Of a stretch of DNA of 64,000 bases, positions 51,095 through 60,344 are shown one piece after another. Made by a program: the position numbers and the translations under genes. Under the pieces are notes generated by a model. The model was given only the letters and a program-made list of their open reading frames with translations, did no database searches and had not been told where the DNA came from. Origin of the DNA: Bacteroidota bacterium (GTDB taxonomy: Bacteria > Bacteroidota > Bacteroidia > Bacteroidales > F082); the NCBI GenBank assembly GCA_014382445.1, contig JACNJS010000035.1, positions 158,985 to 222,984 on the forward strand, in the 5' to 3' direction. The first letter of the stretch is position 1. The number at the start of each line of letters is the position of its first letter.

Positions 51095-51535
51095 ATGCCA
51101 CTTCAAGTAAAACGATTATTGATAGTTTTTGTCCTATTTATTGGGATAATGTTAGGTCTTAAATATTTTCTAACTCCTGAATCATGGAGAGAATATGGAG
51201 CCTATCGCGGAAACGCTCTTACAGAAATTTCAGATAAAGAGGCCAAATATGTTCAAACTGAAACATGTGCTATGTGTCATGATTCCATCGCCGAATTAAA
51301 AACTCAAGGTGCGCATAAGTCAATTCAATGTGAAATTTGTCACGGTCCCGGATATAAGCATATTGATGATGAAAATATTGATATGAACATACCCGACGAC
51401 AATCAATTTTGTATGAGATGTCATTCAAAAAATGCTGCCAGTCCGCAAAGTATAATTAAACAAATTGATGCTGTTGAACACAGTGAAGGTGAAGAATGTA
51501 TAAATTGTCATAATCCACATCAGCCATGGCTATAA
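51095..51535 (+). CDS. Membrane-anchored tetraheme c-type cytochrome
   Basis: N-terminal TM; CAMCH, CEICH, CMRCH, CINCH. Confidence 0.88.
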   Translation: MPLQVKRLLIVFVLFIGIMLGLKYFLTPESWREYGAYRGNALTEISDKEAKYVQTETCAMCHDSIAELKTQGAHKSIQCEICHGPGYKHIDDENIDMNIPDDNQFCMRCHSKNAASPQSIIKQIDAVEHSEGEECINCHNPHQPWL

Positions 51536-52290
51536 AAAAAGAAAATTCATCAAGACGCGATTTCATAAAGAACTCCAGCATGTTTGCAGGAGGCATAGTA
51601 TTGGTTTCATTATTGAATCCATTAAAAATGGTTTATGCAACAAAAAAACCTAAAGGTAAGGGTAAGTGGTACGGAATAGGTATTGATATCGAAAAATGTA
51701 TTGGCTGTGCCAGTTGTGCAAGAGCCTGTAAAGTTGAAAACGATGTTCCTAATGAGCCATTTTTCTTTCGAAATTGGGTTGAACAATATACCATCACTAA
51801 TGACGACGAGATTAAAGTTTCATCGCCAAACGGTGGTATTGATGGCTTTAAACAGCCGGTACCTGATGATGAAATTTATAAAACATTTTTTGTACCAAAA
51901 ATGTGTAACCATTGTGCAAAATCACCTTGTACTCAGGTTTGCCCGGTAGGTGCCTCCTTCGAATCTCCCGAGGGTATTGCTTTAGTCGATAAGAGTTATT
52001 GTATAGGTTGCGGATATTGTGTTCAGTCTTGTCCTTACGGTTGTCGCTATATTGATATGGAAAATGGGGTAGTTGATAAATGTACACTTTGCTACCATCG
52101 CTTACAAAAAGGTTTGGATCCTGCATGTATGATGGCTTGCCCAACAGGAGCCAGAATATATGGTGATTTAAATGATAAAGAAAGTGCAGTGTCAGTATTT
52201 ATCAAAGAAAATAATTGTGCCGTATTAAAACCACAATTAAATACAGAGTCTAAATTATTTTATAACGATTTAAGTCAGGAGGTACACTAA
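51526..52290 (+). CDS. 4Fe-4S ferredoxin-type electron transfer subunit with Tat signal
   Basis: SRRDFIKNSSMFAGG; CIGCASCARACKVEND, CNHCAKSPCTQVCPVGA, CIGCGYCVQSCPYGCRYI, CTLCYHRLQKGLDPACMMACP. Confidence 0.92.
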   Translation: MAIKKENSSRRDFIKNSSMFAGGIVLVSLLNPLKMVYATKKPKGKGKWYGIGIDIEKCIGCASCARACKVENDVPNEPFFFRNWVEQYTITNDDEIKVSSPNGGIDGFKQPVPDDEIYKTFFVPKMCNHCAKSPCTQVCPVGASFESPEGIALVDKSYCIGCGYCVQSCPYGCRYIDMENGVVDKCTLCYHRLQKGLDPACMMACPTGARIYGDLNDKESAVSVFIKENNCAVLKPQLNTESKLFYNDLSQEVH

Positions 52291-53486
52291 TGAATAAATA
52301 TGAAACTCTATACGAAGCATTAGCCAACCTCGACGGCTATATTTATCCTAATGAAATTGCCTTAAACTGGGATTTACTAATTGTAATGTATCCCTACGTT
52401 ACCGGACTTGTTGCCGGAGCATTTATCCTTGCATCTTTAAACAGAGTATTTGATATAAAAGCATTACGACCAACGTATGAAATTTCGTTGCTAACAGCGT
52501 TATCTTTTATGTTAGTAGCCACAATGCCGTTAATTACCCATCTTGGTCAGCCCTGGCGCTTCTACGAAATGCTAGTTACACCTCATTTAACTTCTGCAAT
52601 GGCCATTTTTGGTTTTGTGTATTTATGGTATCTAATGGTAGTATTATTACTCGAAATATGGTTTGATTACAGATACGATATGGTTATATGGTCGCAACAA
52701 AAAAAAGGCTTTGTGAAGTTTGTTTATAAAGCACTTACTTTATGGGTTAGTGAAACTTCACCGGAATCGAGAAAAACAGATGAGAAAATCGGCTATTTTA
52801 TTACCGTAGTTGGTATCCCTTCAGCATTTTTACTACATGGATACGTAGGATTTATATTTGGCTCTATTAAAGCAAATCCATGGTGGTCAACCGTTATGAT
52901 GCCTGTAATTTTTATTTTCTCTGCTATGGTTTCAGGAATTGCTCTGGTAATGTTTATTTATATGGGAGTTTCCTATTTGCGTAAACAGAAACCAGATATG
53001 ATGGCATTGGATACAATTGCAAAATATTTATTTTATATACTTATAATAGATTTTACTCTGGAAAGTTTAGACCAAATCCATAGAATTTATGAAGCAGATG
53101 AATCATTTGATATTCTAAAAATACTGGTTCGCGGTAAATTATTCTTTACTTTCTTTATTATGCAAATTGGAGTTGGCGTATTAATTCCACTAACTACTTT
53201 AGGTTTTCTGCAATTTAAAAAACCTAGAGAAAGAATCAGGAAGATTATATATTTAATAATAAGCATTTGTGTGTTGGTTGGTATCTTCTATATGAGATGG
53301 AATGTTGTTATTGGAGGTCAACTTTTCTCAAAAAGTTTCTATGGGTTTACCAGCTACAAGGTTGATTTAATTGGAGGTGCGGATGTTTGGTTATCTGTGT
53401 TATGGTTTATTGTGCCATTTTTTATTTTAGCGTTTCTGTTATGGCTTCTGCCACCCTGGAAAAAAAATCATGAAGCAATGCATTGA
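52290..53486 (+). CDS. NrfD/PsrC-family integral membrane subunit
   Basis: ALNWDLLIVMYPYVTGLVAGAFILASLNRVF...MPLITHLGQPWRFYEMLVTPHLTSAMAIFGFVYLWYL; 1-nt stop/start overlap with the FeS gene (taatg). Confidence 0.88.
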   Translation: MNKYETLYEALANLDGYIYPNEIALNWDLLIVMYPYVTGLVAGAFILASLNRVFDIKALRPTYEISLLTALSFMLVATMPLITHLGQPWRFYEMLVTPHLTSAMAIFGFVYLWYLMVVLLLEIWFDYRYDMVIWSQQKKGFVKFVYKALTLWVSETSPESRKTDEKIGYFITVVGIPSAFLLHGYVGFIFGSIKANPWWSTVMMPVIFIFSAMVSGIALVMFIYMGVSYLRKQKPDMMALDTIAKYLFYILIIDFTLESLDQIHRIYEADESFDILKILVRGKLFFTFFIMQIGVGVLIPLTTLGFLQFKKPRERIRKIIYLIISICVLVGIFYMRWNVVIGGQLFSKSFYGFTSYKVDLIGGADVWLSVLWFIVPFFILAFLLWLLPPWKKNHEAMH

Positions 53487-53561
53487 TGCGATTTAATCGT
53501 AAAGCATATTGACTATAGTTGATATTTATCTTTAAATATTTGAATATATTAAAACTACGGT

Positions 53562-55202
53562 ATGGATGCAAATCATGATGAATTGAGTAATACTGAAATA
53601 TTTGACAGACTTACAGCTCTTGAATCAAGAGTTGCTAAACTTGAGACGATTCGACAAGGTTTACCGACTCAGACTTTAGATATTGATGAGCCAGAATTTT
53701 TAGATCAGTTTAAAAATATTTCAGTTGGATCTGTACTTGAGTCGAAAGTGGGCGAATACGGACTTTCCTGGCTTGGGAATATTGTCCTATTCTTTGGTAT
53801 TATTCTTATTGTTGAATATATTCAAAGTTCAGGTTACCAAATAGCATCTTCTGTTTTTGGATATATTTCTGTTGCTGGAATTTTCATTTTAGCACGTTTC
53901 CTAAAATCGATTTATCCCAAAATAGCCACCACATTTAGCTGGAATGCCTATTTACTTCTTTTTTATGTTACTCTTAGCTTACATTTTTTCACATCCACTC
54001 CGCTTATTGGCAACAAATCGTTAGGGTTATTATTAATTGCACTTGTAGCTTTTACCCAATTAGTAATCTCAATCAGAAAGAAATCACCCATATTAGTTGG
54101 TATTGCACTGGTACTTTTAAGCATTGTTGCCATCGTAAGTGATTCACCCCATTTTATGTTGTCGATTGCAATTGTAATAGCTGCTACTGCTGTTTACTGT
54201 ACTTTTATGTCAGGATGGAGTCGGTTGCTTACTTTTTCAATATTTCTGGTTTATTTGATCAATTTATTTTATTTTTTGAATAACCCTATTATGGGTCACC
54301 AGATACAGGCTATTAAAATACATAGCTATGGGTTTATTTATCTTTTTGTAATTGCGGCCATTTATTCGTTAATTTCTTTGGTTAAGAAATCAGAATCGTT
54401 AACCAATAATGGAATAGTGGGTTCAATTGTATTAAACGGAATGGGGTTTTCAATGCTACTATCGTTGTATGTAATATCTTTTTTTAAGTCAGATTATGTT
54501 AATATGATGGGCTCTATTTCTGCATTTTGTTTGCTTTATTCCGTCGTGCTGAAAATAAAATCAGATTGGAAAATAACATCATCGCTCTATGCCTTATTTG
54601 GTTTTGTAACCATGAGTGTGATGATACATGGTATTTATGATTTCCCCCTTGCCTATTTTATGCTGGCAATTCAAAGCCTTCTTGTGGTGTCGATGGCCAT
54701 TTGGTTTCGCAGTAAGTTTATTGTTGTTATGAATACTATGCTTTTTATATTCTTGTTAATTTTTTATTTGAGCACATCATCACTTATAGATGGAGTAAAT
54801 ATTTCTTTTTCGATGGTGGCATTAGTAACAGCAAGAATCTTGAATTGGAAAAAAGACAAGTTGACTATTAAAACGGATATATTAAGAAACATTTACCTGA
54901 TTATCGGGTTTATCATGGTTCTGATCACTCTTTTTTATTTAATTCCTGCCAGGTATGTTACGTTATCATGGACAGTTGCAGCCCTTCTTTACTTTATTCT
55001 AAGTTTGGTGTTAAAAAATATAAAATACCGATATTTAGCACTAGGTACAATGATAGCTGCCGCACTTTACTTATTCATTGTTGATCTTGCCCGTATTGAG
55101 TTAGCATATCGCATCATTGCATTAATGTTTCTTGCACTTATTTCCATAGGGCTGTCTATTTATTATTCAAAAAAATCAAAGCACAAAGCTGATAAAGAAT
55201 AA
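53562..55202 (+). CDS. DUF2339-like multi-pass membrane protein
   Basis: N-terminal coiled coil LTALESRVAKLE; VGEYGLSWLGNIVLFFGIILIVEYI followed by many TM segments. Confidence 0.75.
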   Translation: MDANHDELSNTEIFDRLTALESRVAKLETIRQGLPTQTLDIDEPEFLDQFKNISVGSVLESKVGEYGLSWLGNIVLFFGIILIVEYIQSSGYQIASSVFGYISVAGIFILARFLKSIYPKIATTFSWNAYLLLFYVTLSLHFFTSTPLIGNKSLGLLLIALVAFTQLVISIRKKSPILVGIALVLLSIVAIVSDSPHFMLSIAIVIAATAVYCTFMSGWSRLLTFSIFLVYLINLFYFLNNPIMGHQIQAIKIHSYGFIYLFVIAAIYSLISLVKKSESLTNNGIVGSIVLNGMGFSMLLSLYVISFFKSDYVNMMGSISAFCLLYSVVLKIKSDWKITSSLYALFGFVTMSVMIHGIYDFPLAYFMLAIQSLLVVSMAIWFRSKFIVVMNTMLFIFLLIFYLSTSSLIDGVNISFSMVALVTARILNWKKDKLTIKTDILRNIYLIIGFIMVLITLFYLIPARYVTLSWTVAALLYFILSLVLKNIKYRYLALGTMIAAALYLFIVDLARIELAYRIIALMFLALISIGLSIYYSKKSKHKADKE

Positions 55203-55238
55203 AAAAGCTCCACTACTATCTAGTAATGGAGCTTTTAA
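55201..55238. terminator. Bidirectional Rho-independent terminator between convergent operons
   Basis: aaaaaaGCTCCActacTATCTAgtaaTGGAGCttttaaa. Confidence 0.85.
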
Positions 55239-55256
55239 ATGTTTTATAATTCAAGC

Positions 55257-55748
55257 TTATTCAGCTGGAGGAATTGGGTGCGAAATCTGCACAAGGTATT
55301 CACTATAGTTGAACCCTTTGTAATGAGGACTTTGATCGTTATGACATTCTAAACATAATTTTTCGGTTGGCATAATCATACCCATTGCTAATGCTTTATC
55401 ACGATCCTTCATAATTGTGTTTGATTTGTAGCCACTGCCCGGTCCATGGCATGTTTCGCAAGATACACCTTCGCTTACTGTTAAGGTTGCAATTAGATCT
55501 TCGTTAACGCTTCCCGCAGTTGAGTGACATTTCAGGCATTTTGGATTATTTACTTCATCGCCTTTAAGTGATTCCATAGCTTTGGCGTGTTTTGTTTCAG
55601 CCCATTGTTTATATTGTGCACCGGTTGCTGGTTTATTATGACACATTTTACATTTAGCAGCTCCAATGTATTCAAATTCCTGAGCTGTAAGGTAATTTCC
55701 CCCTAAAAACAGAAGAAAACTAGCGATTAAAAGAGTTTTAATGTACAT
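55257..55748 (-). CDS. Tetraheme cytochrome c554-like protein
   Basis: Signal peptide; CKMCH, CLKCH, CETCHGPGSGY, CLECH. Confidence 0.9.
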   Translation of the reverse strand: MYIKTLLIASFLLFLGGNYLTAQEFEYIGAAKCKMCHNKPATGAQYKQWAETKHAKAMESLKGDEVNNPKCLKCHSTAGSVNEDLIATLTVSEGVSCETCHGPGSGYKSNTIMKDRDKALAMGMIMPTEKLCLECHNDQSPHYKGFNYSEYLVQISHPIPPAE

Positions 55749-55874
55749 GATATTGATTTTTTTGGTTATTAAATAATTTCTTTTAGTAATAATTCAATAG
55801 TATTGTCAAAAGTAATAAATTAAATAGATAATTGGATAATCATATTCTTAAATATTTTCAGCATCATTATATTT

Positions 55875-58682
55875 TTAATAAACTCCTGCAATTAATGAAT
55901 ATATAATTAGTCCCACCATAATTATGCCAAGTGATAAAAATAGGTATCCGAAAAATTTAACTATTTTAATATAAGTAGATGATATTTCCTTTTCAACAGT
56001 TACACTATCTAATCTTCCTGATTCAACCAACTCTTTATATTCTCGTGGCCTGTCTTTCATATATTCATCAAAAGGAACATGGCCGGTAAAAATAACGGTG
56101 TCCATAGGGAATGATTCTGGACGCAGATGCGTATTAAAAAAGTGAATAGTGAATATGAAACCGGTAGCTAACAATGCTTCATCACTATGAATGATTTGAG
56201 CTACGTTAATCGCCCAACCCGGAATGAAATGAGTGAAAAATTCAGGGAACCAAAGTATCAAACCCGATAAGCCAATAACGGCTACTCCCCAAAAAACAGC
56301 CATATAGTCAAATTTCTCCCAATAAGTCCATCTTCCATACTCAGGTCGTGGTCCTTTACCTAAAAACCACTTGATTGATGCTCCAAGATCCTTTATATCC
56401 TGTTTATTAAACATTAATGAATTCTTTCCGAAAAGAAAATCTTTCCCACTTAAACCTTCCTTAGCCCTTAACTGAAACAAAGTTGAAAGGTGGAATGCAA
56501 AATAGACAAATGTAACAATTGCGGCAAACCTGTGTATAGTTCCAGCAGATTTTACTCCGCCTAGCATGTGAGCAATCCATGAAGCCCATTCCATGTGAGC
56601 AAACTTTAATGTCATGCCGGTTAAAGCGAGTAATAAAAAACTCAGAATAACCATAATATGTGTAAATCTCTGGCGTTTATTGAACCTGCGGTAGTATTTG
56701 GTTTTGCCTACCGGAGTATGATGTTTATTTATTTTGCGCTGTTTTAGTGAACGTGGTAACCAAATTAAAGTGTGGAGGCCAAAGAATCCAAAAACAAATA
56801 TAAGCAATGATGTCATGCCCCAAAATGACCAAAATAAAATCGGGTTGTCGTTGTGGGTCGCATGTGTAAGGTATCCTGTAAATTCAAGGGTTACATTGTT
56901 GTGACATTTTGAGCACGTATTTACAATATTCTTATAGCCGACCATTGAATTTGGATTCTCCACTTTGAGAATCTTATGTGCTCCATGACAATCAGAACAT
57001 CTTGCAGCGTCCAAATCTCCCAACATATATGCCTTACCATGATATGTTTCTTTATATGTTCCAGAAAGTTTTTCATGGCACAATCCACATTGAACTGTGA
57101 TTTCGGTCATGAATTTATCCTTATCAATTTCACTAATCACATGTGCTGAGTGACATGTACCGCAGTTTGGATAGGTTTTACTTTCAGTATTGTTGTAGAT
57201 TGAATGGTCGCTGGCAATATAATCATCATAAATACTTTTGTGGCATTTTGCACAGGTGAGGGATATATTATTAGGATGCACCGAAGAAAGTGTATCACTT
57301 TCCTTCAATTCATGATGTGTAGTATGGCAATCAGTACAAACAGCACTTACAAGTAAACCCTTGTCAGTAAGCCCTTTCCCATGAATGCTTGTTGAGTAGT
57401 CGAGATAAGCGTTTACTTCTTTTAATCCGGCCATCTTGTTTGCATCGCCGTCTTCCTTATGGCAACTTCCACAAAGTGTTGGTATCTCTCCACGGTATGT
57501 CGGTGAGGTATCATCAAACCTGGATTTTGTTTCGTGTGTTCCATGGCAATTAGTGCAGTATGGTGCATCTTCCTCTTTTCGTAAAAAAGCCTGCCCATGA
57601 CCACTGTCAAAATATTCGTTTGAAACCTCAATATGACAATTTGAACAATCGATTTTATCAACGGTTTCACAGGGTCTTTTTAAGTTGTGGGATACGCCAG
57701 TATGACATTTGGCACACTGTATGCTCGAATGTACTGAATTGGCTAGATGAGTTAGATCGAAATGAAGCGTATCACCGGTCTGAGATAATAAATATTCGCT
57801 TTTGGAAGCATCTTTCTGATGACATCCTAAACAGGCTTGATTTGGTATAACGTCTTCAATATTTTGATATTCAACTTTATGTGGTGGGTGACAATCGGAG
57901 CATGAAGGTACAGCACCCGGAGATTTTTCCCATAATTCACTTTTAATTACCTTTTTGTGCACTTCTTCAATACGAACGTGGCACTTCATACACGTACGTG
58001 CGATCCGTTTTGGATTAACTGATGAATTTGGGCTTTCGTGTGGTAGAATTAAGTGACTGTTATGGCAGTCGTTACATGTTGCTGTAACAATTAAACCACT
58101 TTGATAAAGACCTCTACCGTGAATGCCCTGACTATAATTTTCGACAATATTGTGCTCATCGATCTTATAAATTCTGGCAACAGGCGCTCCCTCCTTATGA
58201 CAATTCCCGCATAAGATTGGGATATTCATCTTGTAGGTTTTTGAATCTGAATTCCAACGTGATAGTATATCATGTGTGCCATGACATTCTTTACAATCAG
58301 GAGCATATGGTTCGTTCAGGCTAAGGGCCTGGCCATGTATACCTGCAAAAAACTGCATTTCACTATCCTTATGGCATGTACCGCATTCAACTGGTGCTAA
58401 TTTTTTCAGTTTATCGGCATGCATATATTCGTCAGTATTTACATCCGTATGGCATTTAATGCAACTAACTTTATTGTGGACTGAATGACTTAGGACATTC
58501 GTCTTAACAAACATAGAAACAGTTTCCCCATTTTTTTCAGCAATTAGTTCAGGGTCTTCATGGCACATCATGCAGTCCTCGTCCGATTGTGCAATTACAC
58601 CATTAAAGAAAAAAAGAAGTATAATGAAATAACAAGTAGTTACATAACCAAAAAAAAACTTTTGTCTTTTATACTTTATCAT
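55875..58682 (-). CDS. 19-heme c-type cytochrome fused to C-terminal membrane cytochrome b domain
   Basis: 19 CxxCH motifs in aa ~37-595; C-terminal multi-TM domain with conserved His (RFTHIMVILSFLLLALTGMTLKF, TIHRFAAIVTFVYFAFHL, QIIHSDEALLATGFIFTIHFFNTHLRPE). Confidence 0.92.
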   Translation of the reverse strand: MIKYKRQKFFFGYVTTCYFIILLFFFNGVIAQSDEDCMMCHEDPELIAEKNGETVSMFVKTNVLSHSVHNKVSCIKCHTDVNTDEYMHADKLKKLAPVECGTCHKDSEMQFFAGIHGQALSLNEPYAPDCKECHGTHDILSRWNSDSKTYKMNIPILCGNCHKEGAPVARIYKIDEHNIVENYSQGIHGRGLYQSGLIVTATCNDCHNSHLILPHESPNSSVNPKRIARTCMKCHVRIEEVHKKVIKSELWEKSPGAVPSCSDCHPPHKVEYQNIEDVIPNQACLGCHQKDASKSEYLLSQTGDTLHFDLTHLANSVHSSIQCAKCHTGVSHNLKRPCETVDKIDCSNCHIEVSNEYFDSGHGQAFLRKEEDAPYCTNCHGTHETKSRFDDTSPTYRGEIPTLCGSCHKEDGDANKMAGLKEVNAYLDYSTSIHGKGLTDKGLLVSAVCTDCHTTHHELKESDTLSSVHPNNISLTCAKCHKSIYDDYIASDHSIYNNTESKTYPNCGTCHSAHVISEIDKDKFMTEITVQCGLCHEKLSGTYKETYHGKAYMLGDLDAARCSDCHGAHKILKVENPNSMVGYKNIVNTCSKCHNNVTLEFTGYLTHATHNDNPILFWSFWGMTSLLIFVFGFFGLHTLIWLPRSLKQRKINKHHTPVGKTKYYRRFNKRQRFTHIMVILSFLLLALTGMTLKFAHMEWASWIAHMLGGVKSAGTIHRFAAIVTFVYFAFHLSTLFQLRAKEGLSGKDFLFGKNSLMFNKQDIKDLGASIKWFLGKGPRPEYGRWTYWEKFDYMAVFWGVAVIGLSGLILWFPEFFTHFIPGWAINVAQIIHSDEALLATGFIFTIHFFNTHLRPESFPMDTVIFTGHVPFDEYMKDRPREYKELVESGRLDSVTVEKEISSTYIKIVKFFGYLFLSLGIIMVGLIIYSLIAGVY

Positions 58683-58729
58683 AATAATATTTAATCTATT
58701 AATTTGAACAAATTATCTTCTTTTTAATC

Positions 58730-59338
58730 TTAATGCCACCCATTTATCATACTCTTGAAATTTGCTAATGCTGTTTTTCCAATAGTGCAGAAGTATATAT
58801 GTACAGCCATAAAGATAGAAAGTGCAAATCCTGTTACGATGTGTATCAAATCGACAATATGTATTCCGCTTATGCCAAATAAATCTGTTGGTAATATTTC
58901 AGGGAAGAATAAAGCAGTTCCGGTAATAACGATAATTGGCATAAATACATACATTACAATTACATAGCTTATTTTTTGTAGTGGATTAAATTTTCTGTCA
59001 ATTGATATTGGATAGGGGGCATCTTCATTTTTAAATATTCCAATTGAATAATAACGTAATTGTTTTAAAACACGAACTAACATACCTGTTAAATGAAATT
59101 GGTAATAAGTTCCATTAGAGGTAAACCGGTTGCTAAACAAATAGAATATATATGCAACACACAAAGCAATGCCTGCAATGTCGTGTATTGAAATAGCCCA
59201 ATCAAAACGAATTAAAGAATAATCGTTACTTGAATATTGCAAACTCAATCCGGTAACTATAAGGGTCAGAAATAATAGGGCATTTAACAGATGCCATAAT
59301 CTAACCCAAATTGGATATAGGTAAACTTGATTTTTCAT
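58730..59338 (-). CDS. Membrane cytochrome b (b561/Ni-Fe hydrogenase b-type subunit family)
   Basis: YPIWVRLWHLLNALLFLTLIVTGLSLQY, WAISIHDIAGIALCVAYIFYLFSNRFT, HIVDLIHIVTGFALSIFMAVHIYFC. Confidence 0.85.
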   Translation of the reverse strand: MKNQVYLYPIWVRLWHLLNALLFLTLIVTGLSLQYSSNDYSLIRFDWAISIHDIAGIALCVAYIFYLFSNRFTSNGTYYQFHLTGMLVRVLKQLRYYSIGIFKNEDAPYPISIDRKFNPLQKISYVIVMYVFMPIIVITGTALFFPEILPTDLFGISGIHIVDLIHIVTGFALSIFMAVHIYFCTIGKTALANFKSMINGWH

Positions 59339-60273
59339 TTTATAAATATTCTTAAAACGGCGTGAATAAAAATAAGTAGCAACACGAACCCAAATATGAG
59401 TCCGCTCAATACGTTAAGGTAGTAGTTTCTGTTGGCACCTATGATATATGAATCATCCAATGTAGAAGCATTGAAAAAACCATATTTATTTCTTTTTTCT
59501 ATTGCTTGGAATTTATATAAAGAAGACATTAATATCGAATTTTGCGAATGGCATTCAACACATTTTCGAACTGCCTTGTCTTTGGTTTGAACTTTATGAG
59601 CTACCAAAATATTGTTGCTGGTATCTGTATGGCACTCAATACACCTTACATGGGCAAAGTGTGATATTTGATTTGGAAGCCAATCGTGTTTTTCAATAAT
59701 ATTTGGATTTTTATCTGATGAAATAAGCTGATATTTATTTATGTCGGCATGACAGCTTAAACAAATATTATTATCATAAACAATTGTTTCAAGTAAATTT
59801 TGGTTGTTACGTGCGTTTATTTTATAAGTGTGTGGATTGTGGCACATCCAACAAGTAAAATCTTGGCTATGCTTTGTAGAATGAACACTTTCCTGGAATT
59901 GCTGATCTATTTTTGCAAAATTGTAAACTTCATCATCACCTTCATGACAATCGAAACATCCGGGCATGGCTTCCATTTGCAATTCATTGTCGTGAGGGAA
60001 GGTTTTGAAACCATACGAATGACAATCAATACATTCAAACGAACTATGGTTTTGATAATAGTATAATGCAGAATCAATTATCAGATAGGGATTCATTCGA
60101 TTAGTAACATTGCGTTCCAGAATTTCATTGTAAAATGAATAAGTCGGGTTTCCATGGCAATAAAAACACTTGCTGTTTTCGGGAGAATGTTCAACGGATT
60201 CATCTGTTATTTCCTGTGCAATGAGAAATGTGCTAAATAATACTATAAGGTTTATAAATAATAATTTTTTCAT
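59335..60273 (-). CDS. Heptaheme c-type cytochrome with C-terminal TM anchor
   Basis: CFYCH, CIDCH, CFDCH, CWMCH, CLSCH, CIECH, CVECH; 4-bp overlap with downstream cytochrome b gene. Confidence 0.9.
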   Translation of the reverse strand: MKKLLFINLIVLFSTFLIAQEITDESVEHSPENSKCFYCHGNPTYSFYNEILERNVTNRMNPYLIIDSALYYYQNHSSFECIDCHSYGFKTFPHDNELQMEAMPGCFDCHEGDDEVYNFAKIDQQFQESVHSTKHSQDFTCWMCHNPHTYKINARNNQNLLETIVYDNNICLSCHADINKYQLISSDKNPNIIEKHDWLPNQISHFAHVRCIECHTDTSNNILVAHKVQTKDKAVRKCVECHSQNSILMSSLYKFQAIEKRNKYGFFNASTLDDSYIIGANRNYYLNVLSGLIFGFVLLLIFIHAVLRIFIK

Positions 60274-60344
60274 TTGATTGATCTTTACATACTTTATTGC
60301 TTAATTATCAGAATAATATAATTTTCTAATTTGGGTTTAAATAC

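Noticed and set aside
47958-53486. Assignment of this block to the NrfABCD nitrite reductase
   Set aside because: NrfB/C/D-like gene order is suggestive, but there is no pentaheme NrfA with a CxxCK site and the pattern is duplicated, so nitrite reductase was not called.
55875-58682. Possible frameshift joining two separate genes (multiheme cytochrome and cytochrome b)
   Set aside because: The reading frame is continuous, with a natural linker (HATHNDNPILFWSFWGMTSLLIFVFG) and no internal start or ribosome-site-like break apparent, so it was treated as a true fusion.
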